A DNA stretch of 64,000 bases from Streptomyces sp. Je 1-369 (GCF_026810505.1 NZ_CP101750.1:3253254-3317253); one strand, 5' to 3'; counted from the stretch's first letter, positions 25,379 through 34,243 are shown. The notes: generated from the letters alone by a model not told the origin. Numbers and translations are program-made.

Positions 25379-26311
25379 ATGGCTCCACCACTTGGGAACA
25401 ACGAGGGATTCATCGGCAGAGCGGTGCGCCGCCGCGCCCTGCTCACCGGAGCGGGCGGGGCGGCTCTGGGCGTATTCGGGGCGTCGGCATGCAGCCGCGT
25501 GCCCGACGAGGGGAAGGTTGAGGGGGGCGATCTGCTGGACCGCCTGCGCGACAGCGGCACGGTCAGGATCGGTGTCGCGGGCGAGGTCCCGTTCGGATAC
25601 ATCGATGAGAACGGCGAGGTCACGGGCGAGGCGCCGGCGATCGCCAAGGTCATCTTCCCCCGCCTCGGCGTACCCAAGGTCAAGGCGGTGCCCACGAAGT
25701 TCGGCGCGCTGATACCCGGCCTGACACAGGCACGGCAGTTCGACGTGGTCTCGGCGGGCATGTACATCAACCCGACGCGGTGTGAACAGGTCCTGTTCTC
25801 CGACCCCGACTACCTCATGCTCGACTCCTTCATCGTGAAGAAGGGCAACCCCCACGGCATCAAGGGGTACGAGGACATCGCGAAGAAGGGCCTGAAGCTG
25901 GCGAGCGGCACGGCCTACGCCGAGATCGACTACGCCAAGGCGGCGGGCGTGGAGTCCGTGCTCGTCCTGCCCGACCAGGTCGCGGGGATGGACGCCGTGG
26001 CGCAGGGCCGCGTCGACGCGTTCGCCGGCACCAACGTCACCGTGCGCACGGTGATCAAGAACAATGCGCGGGTCGAGGCGACGGAGCCCTTCCAGCCCGT
26101 CGTGGACGGCGAACCGGCGTACGGCGCGGGCGGCTTCGCCTTCCGGCCGTCCGAGAAGAACCTGCGGGACGCCTTCAACAAGGAGCTGCACAAGCTCAAG
26201 AAGAGCGGCGAACTGCTGCGCATCGTCAAGCCGTTCGGCTTCACCGCGGCCGAGATGACGGAGCTGACCGTCGAGAAGCTGTGTCCCCCGGCGAAGGGCG
26301 CCTCGTCATGA
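25379..26311 (+). CDS. ehuB: EhuB-like ABC transporter solute-binding lipoprotein
   Basis: A 310-residue family 3 periplasmic-type binding protein. A Tat-like start (VRRRALLTGAGG) leads to a lipobox FGASAC with C38 as the lipidated cysteine. The mature part has SGTVRIGVAGEVPFGYIDENGEVTGEAPAI, the hallmark of polar amino acid binders and of EhuB, the ectoine/hydroxyectoine binder named in Sinorhizobium. The ATG at 25379 lacks a strong ribosome site; an in-frame GTG at 25355 is possible. It is the first gene of the four-gene importer operon and overlaps ehuC by 4 nt. Actual substrate is unproven. Confidence 0.82.
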   Translation: MAPPLGNNEGFIGRAVRRRALLTGAGGAALGVFGASACSRVPDEGKVEGGDLLDRLRDSGTVRIGVAGEVPFGYIDENGEVTGEAPAIAKVIFPRLGVPKVKAVPTKFGALIPGLTQARQFDVVSAGMYINPTRCEQVLFSDPDYLMLDSFIVKKGNPHGIKGYEDIAKKGLKLASGTAYAEIDYAKAAGVESVLVLPDQVAGMDAVAQGRVDAFAGTNVTVRTVIKNNARVEATEPFQPVVDGEPAYGAGGFAFRPSEKNLRDAFNKELHKLKKSGELLRIVKPFGFTAAEMTELTVEKLCPPAKGASS

Positions 26312-27045
26312 TGTCGTCGGAGTTCTTCGGGAACTGGTTCCTGCCCGGCATCTGGATCACCGTCCAGGTCACGCTCTACAGCGCGGCGCTCGCCTTCGTG
26401 ATCGCCTTCCCGATCGGTGTGCTGCGCACGTCGCGGCTCTGGATCGTCCGCTTCCTCGCGGGGGCGTACTTCGAGATCTTCCGCAGCACGTCGTCGCTGG
26501 TCTTCATGTTCTGGATCGCGTTCACCGTGCCGCCGCTGTTCAACATCAGCTTCCAGCCGATGTTCGCGGGCGTCCTGGCGCTCGGCATCACGTACGGCGC
26601 GTACGCATCGGAGATCGTGCGCGGCGCGCTCGCCGCGGTGCCGGCCGCGCAGCGCGAGGCGGGCATCGCCCTGAACTTCACGCCGATGCAGCGGCTGCGC
26701 CGCATCGAACTCCCGCAGGCCTGGCCGGAGATGATCCCGCCGTTCAACAACCTGCTGATCGAGCTCCTGAAGGGCACCTCGCTGGTTTCCCTCATCGCGG
26801 TGGCCGACATGACGTTCGCCGGTGACCTGCTGCGGCTCGTCAAGAACGAGAGCGCGCCGATCTACACGCTGCTGCTCGTCCTGTACTTCGTCCTCGCGTT
26901 CGTCCTCACCCGCGGCATGCGGCTCCTGGAGCGGCACGCCAAGAAACGGGTGGGGCAGACGCCCGAGAAGACAAGCCTGTTCGGCGGGTTGCGCTCCAAG
27001 TCGTCGATCGACGTCGTCGTCTCGGCCCCGGGGGGTACCAAGTGA
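26308..27045 (+). CDS. ehuC: EhuC-like ABC permease
   Basis: A 245-residue inner-membrane permease of the His/Glu/Gln/Arg/opine family with about five transmembrane helices. The cytoplasmic EAA loop that contacts the ATPase is seen in QREAGIALNFTPMQRLRRIELPQA. ATG at 26308 overlaps the ehuB stop (ATGA). Pairs with the next gene as a heterodimeric channel. Confidence 0.85.
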   Translation: MMSSEFFGNWFLPGIWITVQVTLYSAALAFVIAFPIGVLRTSRLWIVRFLAGAYFEIFRSTSSLVFMFWIAFTVPPLFNISFQPMFAGVLALGITYGAYASEIVRGALAAVPAAQREAGIALNFTPMQRLRRIELPQAWPEMIPPFNNLLIELLKGTSLVSLIAVADMTFAGDLLRLVKNESAPIYTLLLVLYFVLAFVLTRGMRLLERHAKKRVGQTPEKTSLFGGLRSKSSIDVVVSAPGGTK

Positions 27046-27689
27046 ACTGGAACTGGGATCACGTCGACGAGTTCATGCCGCTCTTCTGGGACGGCGTGGA
27101 GCTCACGCTCAAGGCGCTGCTCTTCGGCTCCCTGATCGCCTTCTCCCTCGGCCTGGTCTGGGCGGTCGCCCAGCGCTCGGAGAAGAAGTGGATCCGCTGG
27201 CCGGTCACGGTGGTAACGGAGTTCATCCGGAACACCCCGCTCCTGGTGCAGCTGTTCTTCCTGTTCTACGTGGTGCCGGAGTGGGGGCCCTCGATGTCCC
27301 CGCTCACCACGGGCATCGTCGGGCTCGGCCTGCACTACTCGACGTACACCTCGGAGGTCTACCGGGCGGGCATCGAGGGTGTGCCGGCCGGGCAGTGGGA
27401 GGCGGCGACCGCGCTCAGCCTCTCCAAGCGGCGCACCTGGACGTCCGTGGTCCTGCCGCAGGCGGTGCGCAGGGTCATCCCCGCGCTCGGCAACTACGTG
27501 ATCGTCATGCTGAAGGAGTCGCCGCAGATGGCTGCCATCGGCGCGCTCGACATGCTGGGCCAGGCCCAGAACTACAGCCAGACGACCTTCACCTTCGAGG
27601 CGATCAGCGTGGTCGGTGTCGCCTTCATCGTCATCGCCTACCCGGCCTCTCTTCTTCTGCGAGTTTTGGAGCGTCGTCTTGTCCGCTGA
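27042..27689 (+). CDS. ehuD: EhuD-like ABC permease
   Basis: The second 215-residue permease of the importer, with about five membrane helices and an EAA loop reading QWEAATALSLSKRRTWTSVVLPQA. GTG at 27042 overlaps the ehuC stop (GTGA). The FIRNTPLLVQLFFLFYVVP segment is characteristic of polar amino acid permeases. Confidence 0.85.
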   Translation: MNWNWDHVDEFMPLFWDGVELTLKALLFGSLIAFSLGLVWAVAQRSEKKWIRWPVTVVTEFIRNTPLLVQLFFLFYVVPEWGPSMSPLTTGIVGLGLHYSTYTSEVYRAGIEGVPAGQWEAATALSLSKRRTWTSVVLPQAVRRVIPALGNYVIVMLKESPQMAAIGALDMLGQAQNYSQTTFTFEAISVVGVAFIVIAYPASLLLRVLERRLVR

Positions 27690-28494
27690 CAGCAGCACTT
27701 CCCAGGAAATCCCCAACCCGGCCGTCGACGGCAGCGAGCTGATCCGCTTCGACAAGGTCGTGAAGCGGTACGGCTCGAACGTCGTCCTCGACGAGCTGGA
27801 CTTCTCCGTCGCCTCCGGCAAGCACGTGACACTGATCGGGCCCTCCGGTTCCGGCAAGACCACGATCCTGCGGCTCCTGATGACGCTGGTGAAGCCGGAG
27901 CAGGGCACGATCAAGGTGGGCGGCAAGTACCTCACCCACGAGGAGAAGAACGGCAAGCTCGTCCCCGCGGGCGAGAAGCACGTCCGCGAGGTCCGCAAGA
28001 ACATCGGGATGGTGTTCCAGCAGTTCAACCTCTTCCCGAACATGAAGGTGCTGCGCAACGTCACGGAGGCGCCCGTCTCCGTCCTCGGGCTCTCCAAGGA
28101 CGAGGCCGAGCAGCGGGCCCGCGAGCTGCTCGACCTGGTCGGGCTCGGGGACCGCTGCGACGCGTACCCGACGCAGCTCTCCGGCGGTCAGCAGCAGCGG
28201 GTGGCCATCGCGCGGGCCCTGGCGATGCGCCCGCAGGTGCTGCTGCTCGACGAGGTGACGTCCGCGCTCGACCCCGAGCTGGTGGCGGGCGTCCTGGACG
28301 TGCTCCGCGACATCGCGCACACCACGGACATCACGATGCTGTGCGTGACGCACGAGATGAACTTCGCGCGGGACATCTCCGACCAGGTACTCATGTTCGA
28401 CTCGGGCCGTGTCATCGAGTCCGGCACCCCGGAGAAGATCTTCACGGAGCCGGAGCACGAGCGCACCCGTGAGTTCCTGAGCGCGGTGCTGTGA
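27679..28494 (+). CDS. ehuA: EhuA-like ABC transporter ATPase
   Basis: A 271-residue nucleotide-binding subunit with Walker A GPSGSGKTT, Q-loop NIGMVFQQFNLF, signature LSGGQQQR, Walker B LLLDEVTSALD and switch His in CVTHEM. TTG at 27679 (GGAG 8 nt upstream) overlaps ehuD by 11 nt, which avoids the long unconserved extension of the frame. It energises uptake through EhuCD. A strong hairpin follows, marking the operon end. Confidence 0.9.
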   Translation: MSADSSTSQEIPNPAVDGSELIRFDKVVKRYGSNVVLDELDFSVASGKHVTLIGPSGSGKTTILRLLMTLVKPEQGTIKVGGKYLTHEEKNGKLVPAGEKHVREVRKNIGMVFQQFNLFPNMKVLRNVTEAPVSVLGLSKDEAEQRARELLDLVGLGDRCDAYPTQLSGGQQQRVAIARALAMRPQVLLLDEVTSALDPELVAGVLDVLRDIAHTTDITMLCVTHEMNFARDISDQVLMFDSGRVIESGTPEKIFTEPEHERTREFLSAVL

Positions 28495-28530
28495 CGGCTG
28501 GGACGGGCTGACCGTACGGGGCATGACCTG

Positions 28531-28540
28531 GGCATATGCC
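28531..28540. promoter_or_regulatory. AT-centred palindrome GGCATATGCC, second copy
   Basis: Identical to the palindrome at 14316-14325 and, like it, preceded by ACCTG. It lies between ehuA and the operon terminator hairpin, upstream of the IclR gene. Confidence 0.4.
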
Positions 28541-28544
28541 AGAG

Positions 28545-28579
28545 TGGCGCGTTCCTGCTGACGGACACGGAACGCGCCA
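28545..28579 (+). terminator. Hairpin terminator after the ehu-like operon
   Basis: An 11-bp perfect stem TGGCGCGTTCC/GGAACGCGCCA around a 13-nt loop, 50 bp after the ehuA stop. Without a T-tract it could equally be an operator for the IclR gene that follows. Confidence 0.65.
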
Positions 28580-28673
28580 CCAATGTCCCCAACAGACTCT
28601 CCGAATGCGCCACTTGACAGCTATCGTGGAACCGAGCCCGACTGTCCGGAACCGTTCCACGCAGGGGGAAGCC

Positions 28674-29444
28674 GTGGCGTTGCAGCACGAGGAGATCACG
28701 CCGCACCGCTCCGTCCAGAGCGCCCTGCGGGTGCTCGAGACCGTCGCCCGGCACGACACCGGAGTGACCGCCGCCCGCATCGCCCGCGACACCGGAGTCC
28801 CCCTCGACCGGCTGCTCCCCCTGCTGCGCATGCTGACCAGTGAGGGGTACGTCGACCAGCTCACGGACGACGGCACCCCCGGGGCGTACGTCACGGGTGA
28901 GACCCTCAGCCGCCTCGGCTCGACCCGTGACCACGCGGAGGCGCTGCGCGAGAAGCTCCAGCGCACCCTGGACGGACTCCGCGACTCCATCGGCGCCGCG
29001 GTCTACATCAGCCGGTACGTGGACGGCGAGGTCCGCGTCACCGACTTCGCGGCGGGCCCCCGCACCCCCGCGGTCAACGAGTGGGTCGACTTCCGCTCCT
29101 CCGCCCACGCCAGCGCGGTCGGCAAGAGCCTGCTCACCCAGCTCGACGTGAACGGCCGCAGGGACCACCTCTCCCGCCACAAGATGGCCCGTCTCACCTC
29201 GCGGACGATCACGAACGAGCGGGTCCTGCTCAACCGGCTCGCGTCGCAGCCCGCCACGGTCCCGGTCCTCGACCTCCAGGAGTACGCGGTCGGCACGGTC
29301 TGCGCGGCCGTCCCCATCACCGCGGGCTCCGCCGTCGGCTGCCTCGCCCTGTCCCTGCCGGTCGAGCACGCGCACCGGCTGCGGGAGGCGGCGGACACGC
29401 TCAACCGCGGGGCGGCGCCGTTGCTGCTCTCGCTCACGATCTGA
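28674..29444 (+). CDS. IclR-family transcriptional regulator
   Basis: A 256-residue regulator with an N-terminal winged helix (QSALRVLETVARHDTGVTAARIARDTGVPLDRL) and a C-terminal IclR effector domain (VYISRYVDGEVRV, SSAHASAVGKSLL, GSAVGCLALSLP). GTG at 28674 follows CAGGGGGAAGCC and is better supported than the long upstream frame. TTGACA at 28614-28619 (CACTTGACAGCTATCG) is a plausible -35. By position it should control the importer and the catabolic genes upstream. Confidence 0.85.
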   Translation: MALQHEEITPHRSVQSALRVLETVARHDTGVTAARIARDTGVPLDRLLPLLRMLTSEGYVDQLTDDGTPGAYVTGETLSRLGSTRDHAEALREKLQRTLDGLRDSIGAAVYISRYVDGEVRVTDFAAGPRTPAVNEWVDFRSSAHASAVGKSLLTQLDVNGRRDHLSRHKMARLTSRTITNERVLLNRLASQPATVPVLDLQEYAVGTVCAAVPITAGSAVGCLALSLPVEHAHRLREAADTLNRGAAPLLLSLTI

Positions 29445-29481
29445 CGACACCCAGGGGCGCCGGTACGCCGAAAGGGGGTAC

Positions 29482-29522
29482 GCCGAAAGGGCGCCCCCGG
29501 AAACCGGGAACGCCCTTTCGGC
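29482..29522 (-). terminator. Hairpin between the IclR gene and tRNA-Lys copy 2
   Basis: A 12-bp stem GCCGAAAGGGCG/CGCCCTTTCGGC with a 17-nt loop, lying 9 nt after the 3' end of the minus-strand tRNA. It can also terminate the IclR gene. GTACGCCGAAAGG is directly duplicated in its left arm (from about 29463). Confidence 0.75.
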
Positions 29523-29531
29523 ATTCGCAAG

Positions 29532-29605
29532 TGCGCCGCCAGGGACTCGAACCCCGGACCCGCTGATTAAGAGTCAGCTGCTCTAACCAACTGAGCTAGC
29601 GGCGC
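29532..29605 (-). tRNA. tRNA-Lys (anticodon CTT), copy 2
   Basis: 74 nt, identical to copies 1 and 3 but on the minus strand; anticodon is complementary to AAG at 29569-29571. The shared leader GTCAGCAG is present upstream of its 5' end. Confidence 0.98.
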
Positions 29606-29727
29606 CTGCTGACTCATTAATAGTACCTGGTCCCGTGGGGTGCTCCTGACAGGGTGCGGAAAACCGCACCCCCACCCGACGGCAACCCCCATACCGTCGG
29701 TGACCTGCGGTTTCTAGCGTTACTGCC

Positions 29728-30408
29728 ATGGACCTCACGACTCTCGCCCTCCCCCAGGAGCCCGCCGGCGGCATCGCGGGCTGGGCCGCGGACCTCGTCG
29801 ACACGATGGGCGCTCCCGGCGCGGGGCTCGCCATCGCCCTGGAGAACCTGTTCCCGCCGCTCCCCAGCGAGGTCATCCTGCCGCTGACCGGCTTCGCGGC
29901 GGGCCAGGGAGTGATCAGCCTCGCCTCCGCCCTGTTCTGGACCACGCTCGGCTCGGTGGTCGGCGCCGCCGTCCTGTACTGGATCGGCGTGCTCTTCGGA
30001 CGCGAGCGCATGCACGCCCTGTGGGCGAAGCTGCCGCTGGTGAAGGCTGCCGACCTGGAGCGGACCGAGGCGTGGTTCGCCAAGCACGGCACGAAGGCGG
30101 TCCTCCTCGGCCGGATGGTGCCGATCTTCCGCAGCCTGATCTCGGTGCCGGCCGGGGTGGAACGCATGCGGCTGCCGCTCTTCCTCGCCCTGACCACGCT
30201 GGGCAGCCTGGTCTGGAACTCGGTGCTCGTCCTCGCGGGCTACTGGCTCGGCGACCAGTGGGACGCGGTCGAGACGTACGTGGGGCTGGTCTCCAAGGCC
30301 GTCCTGGTCCTGGTCGTCGGGGCCGTCGCCGTGTACGTGGCGGTGCGCGTACGGTCGCGGAAGGGGCCGCAGTCCACCGCCGAGGCCCGCCACCGGCGCT
30401 CCCGCTAG
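29728..30408 (+). CDS. DedA-family membrane protein
   Basis: A 226-residue polytopic protein of the DedA/VTT family, thought to act as lipid flippases or transporters. The conserved glycine-rich N-terminal membrane loop reads ALENLFPPLPSEVILPLTGF, followed by WFAKHGTKAVLLGRMVPIFRSLISVPAG, the typical F-x-R-x3-P/R-x3-G motif region. Four to five membrane segments are visible. A 7-bp inverted repeat CCGACGG/CCGTCGG lies at 29676-29700 just upstream. It precedes the two-component pair by 10 bp and may be co-transcribed with it. Confidence 0.88.
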   Translation: MDLTTLALPQEPAGGIAGWAADLVDTMGAPGAGLAIALENLFPPLPSEVILPLTGFAAGQGVISLASALFWTTLGSVVGAAVLYWIGVLFGRERMHALWAKLPLVKAADLERTEAWFAKHGTKAVLLGRMVPIFRSLISVPAGVERMRLPLFLALTTLGSLVWNSVLVLAGYWLGDQWDAVETYVGLVSKAVLVLVVGAVAVYVAVRVRSRKGPQSTAEARHRRSR

Positions 30409-30418
30409 GGCTCGGCTA

Positions 30419-31576
30419 ATGTCGGGCGATGTGAGGGAACCCGTAGCCGCGCCGTTGCTCATGCGGGTCGCCGGGGTGCTCGTGGGGTGCCTGACCGCCC
30501 TGCTCGGGCTGCTGTACTTCGTCGCCGCCGGGGCGGCACTCGGCGCCTTCCTGCTCTGGCCGCGCACCCGCGCCCGCGCCCACGCCCTCCTCGCGGCGGG
30601 CGCCCGCAGGCTCACCGGACTGGAGCGCCGCCGCCGCTCCCTCTTCTTCCACGACGCTTTCCCCGAGCACCGCGCCGACGACCGGCAGATCCTGCGCTAT
30701 CTCGCGGCCCGCACGTACTCCGGACTGCTGTGCGCCGTCGTCGTCGGCCTCGTCGACTTCGGCGCCGTCCTCGCCGGGATCTTCGCGGTCTCGCTCACCA
30801 CCCGCTCCACGATGACGTGGGTGGACGTGCTCAGCCAGGTCGTGCTCGGCGGCACCCTGCTCTTCCTCGCCGTGCAGGGGCTGCGCGCGCTCACCGAGCA
30901 GGACGCCCGGCTGGCCCGCGAGTGCTTCGGGCCCTCCGAGCGTGAACTCCTCCAGCGCCGCATCGACGAGCTGGCCACCAGCCGCGCCGCGGTCGTCCAC
31001 GCGGTCGACGTGGAGCGGCGTCGCGTCGAGCGCGACCTGCACGACGGCGTCCAGCAGCGGCTCGTCGCCCTCGCCATGCTCCTCGGCCGGGCCCGCCGCG
31101 GCCGCACCCCGGAACGGGCCGACGCCCTCCTCGAACAGGCCCACAAGGAAGCGCGGGAAGTCCTCACCGAGCTGCGCGAGGTGGCCTGGCGGGTCTACCC
31201 CACCGCGCTCGACGGCCTCGGGCTCCGCGAGGCCCTCGGCGGGGTGTCGGAGCGGTGCGCGGTGCCCGTGCGCATGGAGTACGACGTACCGGACCCGCTG
31301 CCCTCCGCCGTCGAGACGGCCGCCTACTTCGTCGTCTCGGAGGCGGTGAACAACGCCGCCAAGCACGCGGCGGCCGACGAGGTCTCCGTACGCGTGGAGC
31401 AACGCGGCGCGATGCTCTCCGTCCTCGTCCGCGACACCGGCGTCGGCGGCGCGGACCCGGCGGGCAGCGGGCTCACCGGCCTGGGCAGCCGGGTCGCCGC
31501 GCTCGACGGCACCCTGCGTGTCGACAGCCCCCTCGGGGGTCCCACCACGATCACCGCGGAGCTGCCGTGCGCGTAA
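30419..31576 (+). CDS. NarL-type sensor histidine kinase
   Basis: A 385-residue kinase with membrane segments near residues 14-47 and two more around 100-160, then a HisKA_3 dimerisation domain with the phosphoacceptor in ERDLHDGVQQRLVAL and a C-terminal ATPase with VSEAVNNAAKHA and GSGLTGLGSRVAALDG. This is the LiaS/DesK-like class common in actinobacteria. It overlaps its response regulator gene by 10 nt. Signal unknown; membrane or envelope stress is typical of the class. Confidence 0.9.
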   Translation: MSGDVREPVAAPLLMRVAGVLVGCLTALLGLLYFVAAGAALGAFLLWPRTRARAHALLAAGARRLTGLERRRRSLFFHDAFPEHRADDRQILRYLAARTYSGLLCAVVVGLVDFGAVLAGIFAVSLTTRSTMTWVDVLSQVVLGGTLLFLAVQGLRALTEQDARLARECFGPSERELLQRRIDELATSRAAVVHAVDVERRRVERDLHDGVQQRLVALAMLLGRARRGRTPERADALLEQAHKEAREVLTELREVAWRVYPTALDGLGLREALGGVSERCAVPVRMEYDVPDPLPSAVETAAYFVVSEAVNNAAKHAAADEVSVRVEQRGAMLSVLVRDTGVGGADPAGSGLTGLGSRVAALDGTLRVDSPLGGPTTITAELPCA

Positions 31577-32211
31577 TACTCGCCGAGGACTCGACCCTGC
31601 TGCGGGAGGGCCTGGTCCGGCTGCTCGCCGAGGAGGGTCACGAGGTACTCGCCGCCGTCGGCGACGCCGACGCGCTCCTGCGCGAGGTCGAGGCGCACAC
31701 GCCCGACGTCGTCGTCACCGACATCCGCATGCCGCCCGACCACACCGACGAAGGCCTGCGCGCCGCGGTACGCATCCGTGAACTCCGCCCGGAGATCGGC
31801 GTGGTCGTCCTCTCCCAGTACGTCGAACGCAACTACGCGGCCCAGCTCCTCACGTCGAGCGCCGAACGCGTCGGCTACCTCCTCAAGGACCGGGTCGCCC
31901 AGGTCGAGGAGTTCCTCGACGCGCTGGAACGGGTGCACGCCGGGGGCGCCGCCATCGACCCGGAAGTCGTACGGCAACTGCTCATCCGCACCACCCATGT
32001 CGACCCCCTGACCCGCCTCACCCCGAGGGAGCGCACGGTCCTGGAGGCGCTGGCCGAGGGCCACACGAACGCGGCCATCGGCGAGAAGCTGCACATCTCC
32101 CTGAGCGCGGTCGAGAAGAACCTCAACGCCATCTTCGACAAACTGGGCCTGCACCGGACGACGGGGTACAGCCGGCGGGTGCTCGCGGTGCTGCGGTATC
32201 TGGAGTCCTGA
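31567..32211 (+). CDS. NarL/LuxR-family response regulator
   Basis: A 214-residue regulator with receiver domain (phosphoacceptor in VVVTDIRMPPD, lysine in YLLKDRV) and a C-terminal LuxR-type HTH with LTPRERTVLEALAEGHTNAAIGEKLHIS and VEKNLNAIFDKLGL. GTG at 31567 lies within the end of the kinase gene, giving translational coupling. Confidence 0.92.
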   Translation: MRVILAEDSTLLREGLVRLLAEEGHEVLAAVGDADALLREVEAHTPDVVVTDIRMPPDHTDEGLRAAVRIRELRPEIGVVVLSQYVERNYAAQLLTSSAERVGYLLKDRVAQVEEFLDALERVHAGGAAIDPEVVRQLLIRTTHVDPLTRLTPRERTVLEALAEGHTNAAIGEKLHISLSAVEKNLNAIFDKLGLHRTTGYSRRVLAVLRYLES

Positions 32212-32232
32212 GCGGGGGCCTCGCCCAAGGGG

Positions 32233-32553
32233 TTACGACAGGACGAACCCGTCCATGACCAGCGCCGCCGCGAGCCCCGCGGCGAGGAGCCACGTGCCGA
32301 GCCTGGTGCGGCCGCGGCGGCTCAGTTCGATCACGCCGCCGCAGAGGATGAGCAGCAGGCCGTAGACGCCGACGACGAGCACGGAGGAGCGGCTGGCCAG
32401 GCGCAGGGCGAGGACCACCGCGGCGGCGGCCATGAGCAGCGAGGCCGCGGCGATGCGGGCGCGCCGGGCGCGGGCGGCGGGGGTGGGGCCGTCCTGGGGC
32501 GTGTCCTCGTCGTGGAGGTGGTCCTGCGGCTCGGTCTGTTCTGGCGCGCTCAT
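32233..32553 (-). CDS. Small membrane protein, unknown function
   Basis: A 106-residue protein with an acidic N-terminal cytoplasmic tail (about 1-30) and three hydrophobic segments (about 34-50, 58-74, 86-104). No family recognised. It converges on the response regulator and follows the acyl-CoA synthetase gene by 31 bp, so it may be its operon partner. Confidence 0.65.
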   Translation of the reverse strand: MSAPEQTEPQDHLHDEDTPQDGPTPAARARRARIAAASLLMAAAAVVLALRLASRSSVLVVGVYGLLLILCGGVIELSRRGRTRLGTWLLAAGLAAALVMDGFVLS

Positions 32554-32584
32554 GGACGTGGATCGTAATCGGTCAGGAGAGCGG

Positions 32585-34243
32585 TCACGTGAGGAGGGCG
32601 TCGCGGCCCTGCGTCCTGTAGTGGGCCAGCAGGGTTGCCGTGTCCGTCGGCGTCAGGGGTGCGTACACGGAGGCGCCGGGCGGACGCCACCAGACCGGGT
32701 CGGCGCAGCGGAAGCCCTCGCGGCGCAGCTCGCCGCGGGCGACCTTGTTCGTCGCCGTCACCGGCATGCGCGGGACCACGCGTACGAAGCGGGGCGTCAT
32801 CTTGGTGCCCAAGTCGGGTTGGGTGACGAGGAATTCGGCGAACGAGAGCGGGTCGAAGGGGGTGCCGGGGGGTGGGGTGAGTGCCGCCATCACCTGGTCG
32901 CCGGAGACCGGGTCCGGTACCGCGTAGACCGCCACGGCCGCCGCTCCCTCGTACCGGGCGATGATGTTCTCGATCATCGCCGCCGCCAGGTTCTCGCTGT
33001 CCACCCGCAGCCGGTCGTCCGTACGGCCCGCGAAGTAGAGGTAGCCGTCGCTGTCGCGGTAGAAGAGGTCCCCGGTCCAGTACCAGCCGTCGCGTCGGCG
33101 TTCCGCCTGGGCCTCGTCGTTGCGCCAGTACCCCTCGAAGGGGTTCGGGCCGCGGTTCACCAACTCTCCTATGGCCGCCCCGCCGTTCAGGAGGCGGCCG
33201 GAGGCGGTGAAGAGTGCGGTATCGCACTCGTGGCGCGTGTCCGGGTCCACCACCGCCAAGTCGTCGCCGGGTGCCGCGCGGCCGATCGCCCCGGCAGGCG
33301 TGCCCGGCGTCCGCTGAATCGCCGCGCCGCCCTCGGAGGAGCCGTACCCCTCGACGAGCCGCACCCCGAACCGCTTCTCGAAGCGTGCCGCGTCCACCGC
33401 TCCCGCCTCGGTGCCGAAGCCGACCCGTAGGGGGTTCTCGCGGTCGTCGGGCCGCTCGGGGGTGGCCAGGACGTACTGGACGGCGCGGCCCACGTAGGTG
33501 AAGTACGTGGCGTTGTACTCGCGTACGTCGTCGAGGAAACGGGACGCGGAGAAGCGGGGGCGCAATGCCACGCCCGCGCCCGCCGCCAGCGCGGGGGCCC
33601 AGTCCGCGATGACCGCGTTGCCGTGGAACATGGGCATGCAGATGTAGTGGGTGTCCTCGGCGCGCACGCCGAAGTGGGCGACCAGGGAGCGTCCTGCGGC
33701 GGCGAGCCTGCCCTGGCTGCAGATCGCCGCTTTGGGGGCGCCGGTCGAGCCGGACGTGAAGTAGAGCAGCATGCGGGTGCCGGGGCGCACGGTCGGGGCG
33801 ATGGCGGGGGTGGCGTCGGCGTAGGGCGCGAGGAGGTGCGCGTAGGCGTCGGTGTCCGTCACCAGGAGGCGTACGCCGGGGAGTTCGAGGCCGTCGAGCA
33901 GATGCAGGTGGGCGCGTTCGGTCACGAGGACCGCGCAGTCGGTGTGGAGGATGTCGCGGGCCAGCTCGGGGCCGCGCCGGGTGGGGTTGATGCCCGCGAC
34001 GGCCGCTCCCGCGAGGGCGGCCGCGCTCAGCCAGAGCGGGTACTCGGGGGTGTTGTCGAGCAGGACGCCGATGTGCGGTGCGGCGTGGCGCGGCAGCAGC
34101 TCGGCGAGGAGCGCGGCCCTGGCCGCCGCGCCCGCCGCCACCTGGTGGTGGGTCAGTTCACCGCCCGCGTGGCGCAGGCCGGTGCGGTGGTCGCCCCACC
34201 GCGCCTGTACGAGTTCCGCGACCGTTGCTCCGGTGGACTCCAT
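32585..34243 (-). CDS. Acyl-CoA synthetase (AMP-binding, FadD-like)
   Basis: A 552-residue adenylate-forming enzyme that activates a carboxylic acid via acyl-AMP to acyl-CoA. The P-loop reads LYFTSGSTGAPKAAICSQ, later core motifs are VEGYGSSEGGAAI, YWTGDLFYRDSDGYLYFAGRTDDRLRVDSENL, and the lysine-bearing C-terminal loop near MPVTATNKVARGEL. I prefer the ATG at 34243; an upstream ATG at 34270 adds nine residues. Long-chain or very-long-chain fatty acids are the probable substrates; exact specificity is unknown. Confidence 0.88.
   Translation of the reverse strand: MESTGATVAELVQARWGDHRTGLRHAGGELTHHQVAAGAAARAALLAELLPRHAAPHIGVLLDNTPEYPLWLSAAALAGAAVAGINPTRRGPELARDILHTDCAVLVTERAHLHLLDGLELPGVRLLVTDTDAYAHLLAPYADATPAIAPTVRPGTRMLLYFTSGSTGAPKAAICSQGRLAAAGRSLVAHFGVRAEDTHYICMPMFHGNAVIADWAPALAAGAGVALRPRFSASRFLDDVREYNATYFTYVGRAVQYVLATPERPDDRENPLRVGFGTEAGAVDAARFEKRFGVRLVEGYGSSEGGAAIQRTPGTPAGAIGRAAPGDDLAVVDPDTRHECDTALFTASGRLLNGGAAIGELVNRGPNPFEGYWRNDEAQAERRRDGWYWTGDLFYRDSDGYLYFAGRTDDRLRVDSENLAAAMIENIIARYEGAAAVAVYAVPDPVSGDQVMAALTPPPGTPFDPLSFAEFLVTQPDLGTKMTPRFVRVVPRMPVTATNKVARGELRREGFRCADPVWWRPPGASVYAPLTPTDTATLLAHYRTQGRDALLT

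Noticed and set aside
20459..29444. Complete ectoine utilisation (ehu-eut) cluster
   Set aside because: Ectoine hydrolase and deacetylase genes (doeA/eutD, doeB/eutE) are not seen, so only the importer resemblance is kept.
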